Positions 53,341 to 62,410 of a stretch of 64,000 nucleotides of DNA are shown here, one piece after another. Origin of the DNA: Okibacterium sp. HSC-33S16 (GTDB lineage: Bacteria; Actinomycetota; Actinomycetes; Actinomycetales; Microbacteriaceae); NCBI RefSeq assembly GCF_024171565.1, contig NZ_JALJZZ010000001.1, positions 124,001 through 188,000 on the forward strand, written 5' to 3'. Position numbers and translations under genes: made by a program. Position 1 is the stretch's first letter. Each line of letters starts with the position of its first letter. The notes below the pieces were generated by a model, which ran no database searches, was not told where the DNA came from, and worked only from the letters and a program-made list of their open reading frames with translations.

Positions 53341-56259
53341 ATGGCGCTCCTCCTGCTGGCCTTCTTCGTTGTTTCGTGCGCCACTCCGTCGCTTACCCGG
53401 TGGATGTCGACGCGCGTCTTCTACGCGATATCTGTGCTGCCATTCGGAGCGTTCGCATATACGCTGACCCAGACCCCGACGGTCACCGCTGGCGAGACGA
53501 TCACCGAATCGATCCCCTGGATTCCGCAGCTCGGCATCGTCCTCTCCTTCCGCGTCGACACGCTGGCCTGGGTGCTCGCGCTGATCGTCACCGGAATTGG
53601 CGGACTCGTCCTCATTTACTGCGCGCGCTATTTCTCACGCAGCGAACCAGGACTCGGCCGCTTCGCAGCGCTTCTCCTCGCGTTCGCCGGAACGATGTAC
53701 GGGTTGGTGACCGCCGACGACATCATCGTGATGTTCATGTTCTGGGAAATCACCAGCGTGCTGAGTTATCTGCTCATCGGTCACTACATCGACCGCAAAG
53801 AGAGCCGCGGTGCGGCGCTGCAGGCGTTGCTCGTGACCACATTCGGTGGTCTCGTCATGCTCGTCGGCGTCGTCATGATCAGCGTGCAGGCCGGAACAAC
53901 GTCACTGGCCTCGATCGTCGACCAGGGCCTGGACTCACCGGCAGCAACAGTGGCCATTCTCCTGATCCTTGTTGGAGCACTGTCGAAGTCGGCCATCGTG
54001 CCGTTCCACTTCTGGCTCCCGGCCGCGATGGCGGCACCCACCCCCGTGAGCGCCTACCTCCACGCCGCAGCAATGGTGAAGGCCGGGATCTACCTCGTCG
54101 GCCGACTCGCCCCCGGCTATGCAGACGCCCCTGGGTGGCGGGAAACCCTCGTTGTTCTGGGTGTCTGGGCCATGCTCGTCGGTGCCTGGCGGTCGCTGCG
54201 CCAGTACGACCTTAAACTCGTGCTCGCGTACGGTACCGTCAGCCAGCTCGGATTCCTCATGGTGATTGTCGGTTTCGGCGGATACGAAGCAGGCCTCGCC
54301 GGAGCCGCACTGCTGCTCGCCCACGCATGCTATAAAGCCGCGCTCTTCCTAGTCGTCGGCATCATCGATCACCGTGCGGGGACCCGCGACTGGCGAAAAC
54401 TGTCGGGCATCGGCCGGCAGTCCACAGTCCTCGCCGCCATCAGTCTTATTGCGGTCGCATCCATGGCCGGTATCCCGCCGCTCTTCGGTTTCGTCGCCAA
54501 AGAAGCCGTTTTTGCGGCCTTCCTCGACGCTGCGCAGTCGGGAGACGGCTGGGGGTGGGTCGCCCTCATCGGCACGGCCGTTGGATCCGTACTCACCGTT
54601 GCCTACAGCATGCGCTTCTTCTGGGGGGCCTTCGGTCGACGCCCAGGAATGGAGCCGACGGAATTGCACTCCGACGGGTGGGGAATTCTCGTTGCCCCGG
54701 CCACTCTCGCGATTATCACCGTGGTCTTCGGGCTCGGAGCGTCCCTCGTTGATCCGTTCCTCGCCCCCTACGCAGAAACTATGCCGGGACCCGGGGACTA
54801 TCACCTCGCGCTCTGGCACGGGTTTGAACCCGCGTTGGCTATCTCAGCGATCGTTGTGATCCTCGGCGTCGTGATGTTCGTCAAACGCAAATCGGTCGCC
54901 CGTATGCAGGACGCTGTCTCGCCGATGATGGACAGTTCGCGCGGTTACTGGGCAACCGTGCAGTTCATCGACCGGTTGTCTGCACGGACAACGATCTTTG
55001 CTCAGCGTGGGGGACTGCCTCAGTACCTCGGCACGATTCTCGTCGTTTACGTGCTCACTCTCGGCGCTGCGTCACTGATGAATCGGACCTGGCCGGACAG
55101 CATCCGTCCCTGGGATTATCCGGAGCAGGTGCTCATTGCCGTGGCGATCGCGATCGCCGCTGTGATGGCCGGGCAGGCGAAGCAGCGGATGAGTGCGGTG
55201 CTGCTGGTCGGAACCACCGGCTTCGGAATGGTCGCGTTGTTTGCGCTGCACGGCGCTCCCGACCTGGCGCTGACCCAGGCGCTGGTCGAGATGGTCACAC
55301 TCGTGGTTTTCGTGCTCGTCCTGCGTCGTCTGCCGACCCGTATCGCCCAGCGCAACAAACCGGTGAAACGACTGGTGCGCGCCACGATCGGTATCGCGGT
55401 CGGCCTCATCATGGCGGTTGTCGCCGTCGTTGCGCTCGGAGCTCGACAGGCCGAGAGCATCGGGAAGGAATGGCCACGGCTCGCCGTCGAGGAGGCGCAC
55501 GGCATGAACATCGTGAACGTCGTGCTCGTCGATATTCGAGCCTGGGACACCATGGGTGAGATTTCGGTGCTTGTTGTGGTCGCCACCGGCATCGCCAGCC
55601 TGCTCTTCGTGACCGGCCGCGTTGGGGCGATCCCTCGGCTCCAGGGGTCCCGACAGCAACGGCGCGGGCGTAACCGTCGCCGCGTTATCGTCGACCCGCT
55701 CGCCCCGGGCCCCGAGGCCAGCTCCAACCGGATGAGCTGGCTCCTCGCCGGACGCACGCTCGCTCGCGGACACCGCTCAGTTTTGCTCGAGGTTCTCGTG
55801 CGACTGCTCTTCCACCCAGCCATCCTGGTTTCGGTGTACCTGCTGTTCGCCGGGCACAATGCGCCCGGCGGCGGCTTCGCGGGCGGCTTGCTTGCCGGAT
55901 TGGCGCTTGTGGCACGGTACCTGGCCGGTGGGCGTTACGAACTGGCCGAAGCGATCCCGGTCGACGCTGGCAAGATCCTCGGAATCGGACTCATCCTTGC
56001 CGTTGGCTCCGCCATAGGATCGCTGGTCTTCGGCGGTGCGGTGCTCGAATCCGCTTACTTCGAAGCCGACGTACCGGTTCTGGGGCACCTCTCTTTCGGT
56101 ACATCGACGATCTTCGACTTCGGGGTCTATCTCGTCGTCGTTGGCCTCACGCTCGACATCCTGCGAAGCCTCGGTGCTGAGATCGACCGACAGCAGGAAG
56201 ACGCTGATCTGTCCGCGGAAGCCCAAGACGACTTCTCCGAGAGCGAGGCAGCGCGATGA
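53341..56259 (+). CDS. mrpA: Mrp Na+/H+ antiporter subunit A fused to subunit B
   Basis: A 972-residue integral membrane protein. Residues ~1-780 are MrpA, with the complex I NuoL-like proton-channel core ('SAIVPFHFWLPAAMAAPTPVSAYLHAAAMVKAGIYL', a region) and MrpA's C-terminal NuoJ-like part; residues ~820-960 are a MrpB/MnhB domain ('HNAPGGGFAGGLLAGLAL'). It begins a six-gene operon exchanging Na+ for H+. No separate mrpB gene occurs, consistent with the fusion. It overlaps mrpC by four bases. Confidence 0.93.
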   Translation: MALLLLAFFVVSCATPSLTRWMSTRVFYAISVLPFGAFAYTLTQTPTVTAGETITESIPWIPQLGIVLSFRVDTLAWVLALIVTGIGGLVLIYCARYFSRSEPGLGRFAALLLAFAGTMYGLVTADDIIVMFMFWEITSVLSYLLIGHYIDRKESRGAALQALLVTTFGGLVMLVGVVMISVQAGTTSLASIVDQGLDSPAATVAILLILVGALSKSAIVPFHFWLPAAMAAPTPVSAYLHAAAMVKAGIYLVGRLAPGYADAPGWRETLVVLGVWAMLVGAWRSLRQYDLKLVLAYGTVSQLGFLMVIVGFGGYEAGLAGAALLLAHACYKAALFLVVGIIDHRAGTRDWRKLSGIGRQSTVLAAISLIAVASMAGIPPLFGFVAKEAVFAAFLDAAQSGDGWGWVALIGTAVGSVLTVAYSMRFFWGAFGRRPGMEPTELHSDGWGILVAPATLAIITVVFGLGASLVDPFLAPYAETMPGPGDYHLALWHGFEPALAISAIVVILGVVMFVKRKSVARMQDAVSPMMDSSRGYWATVQFIDRLSARTTIFAQRGGLPQYLGTILVVYVLTLGAASLMNRTWPDSIRPWDYPEQVLIAVAIAIAAVMAGQAKQRMSAVLLVGTTGFGMVALFALHGAPDLALTQALVEMVTLVVFVLVLRRLPTRIAQRNKPVKRLVRATIGIAVGLIMAVVAVVALGARQAESIGKEWPRLAVEEAHGMNIVNVVLVDIRAWDTMGEISVLVVVATGIASLLFVTGRVGAIPRLQGSRQQRRGRNRRRVIVDPLAPGPEASSNRMSWLLAGRTLARGHRSVLLEVLVRLLFHPAILVSVYLLFAGHNAPGGGFAGGLLAGLALVARYLAGGRYELAEAIPVDAGKILGIGLILAVGSAIGSLVFGGAVLESAYFEADVPVLGHLSFGTSTIFDFGVYLVVVGLTLDILRSLGAEIDRQQEDADLSAEAQDDFSESEAAR

Positions 56260-56732
56260 CCGCCTCCGCAACACTCATCATTTTGATGGCGGTGCTCTAC
56301 GCCGTCGGCATCACCGTCATGCTCGAGCGTTCGTTGACCCGGGTCCTCATCGGGTTCATGCTCGTTGGAAACGCAACGAACCTGCTCATCCTGTTGGTGA
56401 GCGGTCCGAGCGGAAGCGCGCCGATTGTCACCGGCACGGCGACGGATGAGTCGATGGCTGATCCGGTGCCGCAAGTCCTGATGCTCACCGCCATTGTGAT
56501 CAACTTCGGTATCACGGCGTTCGTTCTCGCCCTCATCTATCGTTCCTGGTGGCTGGCCCAACTCGGCGATCAGGGCGACAGTGTGCCCGACCAGCACACC
56601 GAGGACACCAGCGCCCAGACTGAAGCAACATTCGACGCGGTCGATCTGGACGACGCAGCTATCCAACAAGTGCTCGCCGATAGCGACGAACATCCAGATG
56701 ACGACGAGAAGGAACCGGAGAAGCGCTCATGA
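56256..56732 (+). CDS. mrpC: Mrp antiporter subunit C
   Basis: A 158-residue NuoK-like subunit: three helices in the first ~110 residues ('LMAVLYAVGITVMLERSLTRVLIGFMLVGNATNLLIL', a region) with conserved Asn and Glu, then an acidic soluble tail of ~45 residues. ATGA overlaps at both ends show tight coupling in the operon. Confidence 0.93.
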   Translation: MTASATLIILMAVLYAVGITVMLERSLTRVLIGFMLVGNATNLLILLVSGPSGSAPIVTGTATDESMADPVPQVLMLTAIVINFGITAFVLALIYRSWWLAQLGDQGDSVPDQHTEDTSAQTEATFDAVDLDDAAIQQVLADSDEHPDDDEKEPEKRS

Positions 56733-58291
56733 CCGCGATCCTTCCCCTCCTCGTCCTGATTCCACTGATCGCGGCTGCGGTCGTCCTGGTGCTCGGCGCT
56801 TACCGGCGGGCACAGGTCGTTGTCAGCGGGGTCGCGCTTGCCGTGGTCTCCGTGTTGGCCACCATCCTCCTCGTGCACGTTGATCGGTCCGGCACCGTCG
56901 TTGTCGACGTTGGCGCATGGGATGCGCCGTTCGGCATTGTCCTGGTCGGCGACCGCCTCGCCATCATCATGGTGCTGATTTCAGCGCTCATGCTGCTCGG
57001 CGTCCTCATCTTCGCGGCTGGCCAGGGTATCGCCGACGGCGATCGGGACACCCCTGTGTCGATCTTTCACCCGACCTATCTCGTGCTGGCAGCCGGGCTG
57101 TTCGACGCCTTCGTTGCCGGCGACCTGTTCAACATGTACGTCGGCTTCGAGATGCTGCTGTCGGCGAGCTACGTGTTGCTGACACTAGCGGGCACCGGCG
57201 CACGGATCCGGGCAGGTGTGACGTACATCATCATCAGCCTGACCTCGTCGATCATCTTCCTGGCGTCGATCGCGTTCATTTATGCAGCAACGGGCACGGT
57301 CACCATTGCCCTTGTCGCTGAGCGTGTACGGGACCTGCCCGCTGACGTTCAACTGATCCTCTGCATCTCGCTGCTCGTCGCCTTCTGCGTCAAGGCCGCG
57401 GTCTTCCCGATGTCGTTCTGGCTGCCGGACTCATACCCGACGGCGCCCGCCCCGGTCACAGCGGTTTTCGCCGGGTTGCTGACCAAGGTCGGCGTGTACG
57501 CGATCATCCGCACGGACACCGTCATGTTTACCGACGTGAACATCGACGTGCCGCTCATGGTGATAGCCCTGCTGACCCTGCTCGTCGGAATCCTCGGGGC
57601 GCTCGCACAGGCAGATATCAAGCGGCTTTTGTCGTTCACCCTGGTCAGCCACATCGGGTACATGATTTTTGGAATCGCGATTGGAAGCCAAGCCGCGCTC
57701 GCCGCGACGATCTACTACATCGTTCACCACATCACCGTGCAGACGACCCTGTTCCTAGCCACCGGTCTTGTGGAGCGTGTCGGCGGCACGACGTCGATCA
57801 ACCGACTCGGTGGCATCTTGAAGGCCGCACCCTTCGTGTCGGTGTTGTTCTTCATCGGGGCTATGAACCTCGGCGGTATTCCGCCGTTCTCCGGTTTCCT
57901 GGGAAAGATCGGTCTCTTCGAGGCCGGCGTCAACCTCGGCACCCCGCTCTCCTATGTCCTCATCGCCGTCGGTGCGCTCACCTCGCTGCTCACCCTGTAC
58001 GCGCTCGTGCGAGTCTGGAACATGGCATTCTGGCGATCCGAGAACGAGGTAGAGGGCTATTCGTCTCCGCTCCTCGACTCGCTTGCTGAAGACCCCGAGG
58101 ATCGGGGTGTTACGGTCAAAACGAAGCGCGTGCCGGCGCTCATGCTGACCGCCACGACCGGAATGGTGGCGCTGACCGTCTGCCTGACCGTCTTTGCAGG
58201 CCCGCTGTTCGATCTCGCCGCACGCACAGCATCCGACTTTGAAAACCACTCGACCTACGTCGACGCCGTCTTTCCAGGAGGTGTGGAATGA
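56729..58291 (+). CDS. mrpD: Mrp antiporter subunit D
   Basis: A 520-residue NuoN/M-like subunit with about 14 helices. The conserved Lys/Glu helices ('NMYVGFEMLLSASYVLL', 'AAVFPMSFWLPDSYPTAPAPVTAVF') make up the second proton path of the complex. It overlaps mrpC and mrpE by four bases. Confidence 0.94.
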   Translation: MTAILPLLVLIPLIAAAVVLVLGAYRRAQVVVSGVALAVVSVLATILLVHVDRSGTVVVDVGAWDAPFGIVLVGDRLAIIMVLISALMLLGVLIFAAGQGIADGDRDTPVSIFHPTYLVLAAGLFDAFVAGDLFNMYVGFEMLLSASYVLLTLAGTGARIRAGVTYIIISLTSSIIFLASIAFIYAATGTVTIALVAERVRDLPADVQLILCISLLVAFCVKAAVFPMSFWLPDSYPTAPAPVTAVFAGLLTKVGVYAIIRTDTVMFTDVNIDVPLMVIALLTLLVGILGALAQADIKRLLSFTLVSHIGYMIFGIAIGSQAALAATIYYIVHHITVQTTLFLATGLVERVGGTTSINRLGGILKAAPFVSVLFFIGAMNLGGIPPFSGFLGKIGLFEAGVNLGTPLSYVLIAVGALTSLLTLYALVRVWNMAFWRSENEVEGYSSPLLDSLAEDPEDRGVTVKTKRVPALMLTATTGMVALTVCLTVFAGPLFDLAARTASDFENHSTYVDAVFPGGVE

Positions 58292-58869
58292 GTCCTGAAA
58301 CCGGGCGCCGCATCAGCGCGCGCAGCCAGATCGTGTTGCTTTCCGGCCTGGTAATCCTCTGGTGCCTCGTCTGGGGAGAGGTCACTGTTTTAAATGTGCT
58401 CACCGGGCTGGTGCTCGCCGTGGTGATCTCCCTCCTGTTCTACCTGCCGGCCATTGATCTCAGCGGCCGCGTCAACTTCTGGTTCGTGCTGGTGTTCTTC
58501 GTGCGGCTCCTCATCGACATCGCTCGAGCGTCGCTCGAGGTCGCGTGGCTGGTGATCGACCCGCGCTACAAGCCGTCGAGCGCCATCCTCGCGATCCCGC
58601 TCGACACACGCTCTGATCTGATCATGATGTTTACGGCCGAAGCCATCTCGCTCGTCCCCGGGTCGATTGTTGTTGACGTCGACCGCCAGGAGTCTGTGCT
58701 GTACGTGCACGTCATCAACGTTCGCAGTGAGAAGGATCTCGAAGATTTCCGAGACGAAGTATTCGCAACGGAGAAGCGCCTGGTGATGGCGATCGGCTCG
58801 CACGACGACGTCTGGCGCGTGCGCCAGCCCAACCACCTGACCCGCTCTCACACAGGAGGGACCGCCTGA
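58288..58869 (+). CDS. mrpE: Mrp antiporter subunit E
   Basis: A 193-residue MnhE protein: two or three N-terminal helices and a cytoplasmic domain with 'VSLVPGSIVVDVDRQESVLYVHVI', typical of the family. It overlaps mrpD (ATGA) and shares one base with mrpF (TGATG). Confidence 0.92.
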   Translation: MSPETGRRISARSQIVLLSGLVILWCLVWGEVTVLNVLTGLVLAVVISLLFYLPAIDLSGRVNFWFVLVFFVRLLIDIARASLEVAWLVIDPRYKPSSAILAIPLDTRSDLIMMFTAEAISLVPGSIVVDVDRQESVLYVHVINVRSEKDLEDFRDEVFATEKRLVMAIGSHDDVWRVRQPNHLTRSHTGGTA

Positions 58870-59132
58870 TGCAGATTGCAATTATCGTCGCGGGGGTGTT
58901 CTTCAGTATCGGCGCCGTCGCAGCTCTCTACCGAGTGATCACAGGCCCAAGCCTCCTCGATCGCGTTATCGCGTCCGACGTCTTCGTCGCAACCGTGATG
59001 TGCGTGCTCGGCAGTGAGATGGCATTCAATGGGCACACCGAAACGTTGCCGGTTCTTCTGGTTCTTGCTGCCTTCGGCTTCCTTGGCTCGGTGAGCTTCG
59101 CACGATTTATGGCAAAGCAGGACGAGACATGA
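58869..59132 (+). CDS. mrpF: Mrp antiporter subunit F
   Basis: An 87-residue protein with three helices ('YRVITGPSLLDRVIASDVF' between the first two is diagnostic). It overlaps mrpG by four bases. Confidence 0.92.
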   Translation: MQIAIIVAGVFFSIGAVAALYRVITGPSLLDRVIASDVFVATVMCVLGSEMAFNGHTETLPVLLVLAAFGFLGSVSFARFMAKQDET

Positions 59133-59515
59133 CCGGTGACGGTATCCGCGAGATCATCACCATCAGCCTGGTCATGGTGGCCGCCCTGATGTGCTGCGCT
59201 GCAGGCATTGGTCTGTTCCGGTTTCCCGATGTGCTCTCCCGCCTACACGCCGCGACGAAGCCGCAGATTCTCGGCCTGATGTGCGCGTGCGGCGCGGTCG
59301 CCGTCAACAGCCCGCGAATCAGCACATTCCTGTTGTTCACGGCAATCATCATCTTCCAGGGGCTGACCGCGCCGATCACGGCCCACATGGTGGCGCGAGC
59401 CGCATACCGGTCGAACCACTTGCGGCGCGACCTGCTCATCCGCGACGAACTCGAGACCCGAGTTGAGCGCATCGAACGGGGAGAAGAATCGTCGAAGACT
59501 CCGCCTGAGTCTTAG
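59129..59515 (+). CDS. mrpG: Mrp antiporter subunit G
   Basis: A 128-residue MnhG protein with three helices and the family motif 'IGLFRFPDVLSRLHAATKPQILG', followed by an acidic tail. It ends the Mrp operon four bases before the convergent hydrolase gene; no terminator is visible there. Confidence 0.92.
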   Translation: MTGDGIREIITISLVMVAALMCCAAGIGLFRFPDVLSRLHAATKPQILGLMCACGAVAVNSPRISTFLLFTAIIIFQGLTAPITAHMVARAAYRSNHLRRDLLIRDELETRVERIERGEESSKTPPES

Positions 59516-59519
59516 GCGG

Positions 59520-60245
59520 TCAATTCGCCCGCCCCTCGACCAGTGCGAGGATCGCGTCAGCGACTCCGGGCGGGTCGACGAGCATGTGGAGGTGCCGTCC
59601 GTTCAGTTGCCGTACCGGCCACGACAGTGCCCGAGCCCGTTCCATTTCCGCAGCATAGGTGGAGCCGAAGGCGAGATATCCGGCCGGAGTGGATTGCCAG
59701 CCCGGATGGATCTCAAGTTCGCCGGTGAGAAAGTCCCATCGCACTTGTGGTTGTTGCCGTTCGACGTGAGTGCGAAGCGCACGGGTGGGAAACAGAGCGG
59801 CGACGTCAGGCTCGCTGAACCACTCAGTCCATGGCGGAAGAAACCCCTCGGCGTCTGCGCGGTGCTCGAGAGCGTCGACAAGGTTTTTGGGTGCGATTTT
59901 TTGACGTCCGGATGCCACGGGGATCGTGGCGTCCACAAACACGACCTTCACGACGTTGCGAATCTCGATCAGGGTCGGCACAAAACTGCCGGCATTTGAA
60001 TGCGGGATAAGAATCACCGGCCGGTCCGCCGGGGTGGCTGTTGCGTAGCCGAGTGCTGCGTCCGCTGGTGTTTCGGGGTCCGCTTCATCGGCCGGTGGCG
60101 CGATGACGACGTCCCGACCACGCGCGCGCAACTCGGCTTCGACGGGAACCCAAGCGGCCGGGCCGAGCAGCGCACTCGACATCAACACCAGGACCGGATC
60201 GTCCGGAATGTCCTCTGCCATGAGAGTGAAGTCAGGGGTCTGCAT
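59520..60245 (-). CDS. Alpha/beta hydrolase
   Basis: A 241-residue alpha/beta-hydrolase. The nucleophile elbow is 'PHSNAG' (Ser central), with a late His in 'NGRHLHMLVDPPG' and a candidate Asp/Glu in between. The start is the ATG ending at 60245, five bases after GGAGG. A perfect 11-bp palindrome (60262-60272) lies just upstream. The substrate is unknown; these proteins include small esterases and lactonases. Confidence 0.83.
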   Translation of the reverse strand: MQTPDFTLMAEDIPDDPVLVLMSSALLGPAAWVPVEAELRARGRDVVIAPPADEADPETPADAALGYATATPADRPVILIPHSNAGSFVPTLIEIRNVVKVVFVDATIPVASGRQKIAPKNLVDALEHRADAEGFLPPWTEWFSEPDVAALFPTRALRTHVERQQPQVRWDFLTGELEIHPGWQSTPAGYLAFGSTYAAEMERARALSWPVRQLNGRHLHMLVDPPGVADAILALVEGRAN

Positions 60246-60261
60246 CGTCACCTCCGTTCAC

Positions 60262-60272
60262 GGTACGGTACC
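60262..60272. promoter_or_regulatory. GGTAC-n-GTACC palindrome upstream of the hydrolase gene
   Basis: Two perfect 5-base arms around one base, 17 bases before the hydrolase start. It is a candidate operator for a dimeric regulator. Confidence 0.4.
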
Positions 60273-60345
60273 AATCCCGCGGCCTGAACGGAGCCGACCG
60301 TCCGGTGATGTCAAGAAAACTAGCCCGATGGCTGGTGAGCGGAGG

Positions 60346-60351
60346 TAGGGT
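60346..60351 (+). promoter_or_regulatory. -10 box before the 81-residue membrane protein gene
   Basis: TAGGGT six bases before the ATG at 60358; AGCCCGA (60322-60328) and TCGGGCT (60351-60357) form an inverted repeat around it. Confidence 0.45.
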
Positions 60352-60357
60352 CGGGCT

Positions 60358-60603
60358 ATGGCCGAGACCAGCGACAACGAGCGGTACGACGAACCGGACC
60401 GCCAGCCGACGCTGACGGATCCGCCGTACCAGGCGCTCTTTCCCCGCCTCGATCGGGTCTCACGGGAGTCCTTTCGCGCCGGCACTGTGAGCAGGAGACG
60501 CATCGTCCGAGCCTCGGCGTTCCTCGGGGTCGTGCTGGTGATCGTCATCGCGCTCGTCGTCTTCGCCGACTCGCTGTTCGGTGTCGGTGGCCCCCTGCGC
60601 TAG
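60358..60603 (+). CDS. Small single-pass membrane protein, function unknown
   Basis: An 81-residue protein: a charged, Pro-rich N-terminal half ('DRQPTLTDPPYQALFPRLDRVS', region) and one C-terminal helix ('ASAFLGVVLVIVIALVVFADSLF'). No family is recognised. It has a leaderless-type start, and its stop overlaps the convergent DinB gene (CTAG). Confidence 0.7.
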   Translation: MAETSDNERYDEPDRQPTLTDPPYQALFPRLDRVSRESFRAGTVSRRRIVRASAFLGVVLVIVIALVVFADSLFGVGGPLR

Positions 60604-61190
60604 GAGTCAGCGGCTGCCCGCGCGGTGGCCTCGAGTCGCGAGACGTAGTCGATCCACCATGCCTCGTTTTGCTCGGGCAGGTTCGACACGTTCGGGCGAA
60701 GACCGGCGGCACCGTCGATGAGTTCGCGAACGATGTCGGCATGTCCGGCGTGACGGTTGGTCTCCTCGATCATATGAATGAGGATCCGATGCAGCGTGGT
60801 TTCGCGGCGCTCGACCGGCCACCATGCCACTGAGCCCAGGGCATCGAGGTCGAGAGCGGTGATGGTCGCATCCGAGTGAGCCCAGACGCGACGGTAAAAG
60901 TCGACAACGGACTGGCGGGACTCGTCCGCCGTCGCCCACATGTCGGCATTCGGCTCGGCGTCCTCGGCGAGCCAGGGCACGGGCTCCGGGTACGGTCGAT
61001 TGAAACTGTCACCCAGGTAGCCGGCCTCGATGCTCGCGAGGTGTTTGACGAGGCCAAGCAGATTGGTTCCGGTCGGAACGAGCGGTCGACGCACGTCGTA
61101 TTCGGAGAGCCCATCGAGCTTCCACAACACAGCATCCCTGGCCCGTTGCAGGTAACGCTGGAGGTCGTCTTTGGGATCGGTGGCTGGCAT
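60600..61190 (-). CDS. DinB family protein (DUF664)
   Basis: A 196-residue four-helix protein of the DinB/YfiT superfamily: 'GTNLLGLVKHLASIEAGYLGDSF' with a metal-ligand His, 'RILIHMIEETNRHAGHADIVRELIDG' with two further His, giving the three-His metal site. These proteins are metal-dependent thiol transferases or similar. The start is the ATG ending at 61190. Confidence 0.87.
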   Translation of the reverse strand: MPATDPKDDLQRYLQRARDAVLWKLDGLSEYDVRRPLVPTGTNLLGLVKHLASIEAGYLGDSFNRPYPEPVPWLAEDAEPNADMWATADESRQSVVDFYRRVWAHSDATITALDLDALGSVAWWPVERRETTLHRILIHMIEETNRHAGHADIVRELIDGAAGLRPNVSNLPEQNEAWWIDYVSRLEATARAAADS

Positions 61191-61228
61191 GACGCTAGCC
61201 TCGCACAGCACTCACTCCACCGCACCGT

Positions 61229-62410
61229 CTAGTGCCGGACGAGCACCCCCGCTGCCCAGACCGATCGCACGCGAAGGTCGTCGTCGAGGAGAACGGCGTC
61301 CGCGCCGAACCCCGGCGCCAACTGGCCAAGATCGTCAGCCCGGCCGATGGCCCGTGCCGGCGTGCTGGTCAGCGCGGTCACGCTGTCGACGAGAGTCAGC
61401 CCAACGTCACGAACCGCTCGCCGCAGGGCTTCGTCCAGCGTCAGTGTGGACCCGGCAATCGAGTTACCCTCCGTCAGCCGGGCGACACCGTCTGTGACGG
61501 TGACTGACAACGACCCGAGCTGGTACGTGCCGTCGTCCGATCCAGCAGCGGCCATGGCATCCGTAATTAACGCGATGCGGCCGGGAGCAGCAGCGAAGGC
61601 CAGTCGAACAACCTCCGGGTGCACGTGCACGCCGTCGTTGATGATCTCGAGGGTCACCGAGTTCGTCGCGATCGCAGCCGCCACGGGGCCCGGCGACCGA
61701 TGATGAATGCCGTTCATGGCGTTGAAGGCGTGCGTGAGTATGCTCGCTCCGGCGGTGAACGCGTCACACGCTCCGGCGAAGTCGGTATTGGTGTGCCCAA
61801 TACCCACTACAACACCCGCGTCCACGAACTGGTGCAGTGCCTCGAGGCCCCCCGGAAGTTCCGGAGCAAGCGTCACCTGCCGCAGCGTGCCGCGGGCGGC
61901 CGCGACGAGACGCTCGATGCTCTCGCTGTCGGGCGCACGCAACAATTCGGGATCATGCGCGCCCTGGTGGCCGACGTCGAGGAAAGGCCCCTCGAGGTGT
62001 GAGCCGAGGATCGTCGGGTCACTGTCGGCGAGGTCGGCGATGATCCTCACCCGGTCGACGAGAGTGTCGACCGATGCTGTGACGAGGGAAAGCACGGAGC
62101 GGGTCGTGCCGTGAGCACGGTGGACGCGAAGGGCAGAACGGATGCTGTCGGCTCCGTCATCGAAAGAATGCGCGTTGCCGCCGTGGCCGTGAATGTCAAT
62201 GAAGCCCGGTGTCAGGGTGAGGCCGGAGGCGTCAACGGTTTCGACGGCGTCGAGTTCGCGCCAGGCCGTACCGGATCCGACCAGTGCCACCGTGTCGCCG
62301 GTGAACGCTACGAAGGCGTCAGAAGTGACACTGCCGCCCGAGACCAGTCGTGAGGAGTGGATGATCAGGTCAAGGGGAGCGGGCGGGGCCGCGGAGGTGT
62401 TTCCGGTCAC
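61229..62410 (-). CDS. nagA: N-acetylhexosamine-6-phosphate deacetylase (NagA/AgaA)
   Basis: A 393-residue amidohydrolase that removes acetate from GlcNAc-6-P or GalNAc-6-P. Metal and substrate motifs: 'PGFIDIHGHGG', 'HLEGPFLD', 'IGHTNTD', 'THAFNAM', 'DGVHVHP' and 'LITDAMAAAG'. It starts with GTG overlapping the DeoR gene stop. It is in an operon with a DeoR regulator and a ketose-bisphosphate aldolase, so N-acetylgalactosamine rather than N-acetylglucosamine is possible. Confidence 0.93.
   Translation of the reverse strand: MTGNTSAAPPAPLDLIIHSSRLVSGGSVTSDAFVAFTGDTVALVGSGTAWRELDAVETVDASGLTLTPGFIDIHGHGGNAHSFDDGADSIRSALRVHRAHGTTRSVLSLVTASVDTLVDRVRIIADLADSDPTILGSHLEGPFLDVGHQGAHDPELLRAPDSESIERLVAAARGTLRQVTLAPELPGGLEALHQFVDAGVVVGIGHTNTDFAGACDAFTAGASILTHAFNAMNGIHHRSPGPVAAAIATNSVTLEIINDGVHVHPEVVRLAFAAAPGRIALITDAMAAAGSDDGTYQLGSLSVTVTDGVARLTEGNSIAGSTLTLDEALRRAVRDVGLTLVDSVTALTSTPARAIGRADDLGQLAPGFGADAVLLDDDLRVRSVWAAGVLVRH

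Noticed and set aside
53341-56259. MrpA-MrpB fusion as a novelty
   Set aside because: Fusion of these subunits is already common in actinobacterial and other Mrp operons, so it is noted only in the annotation.
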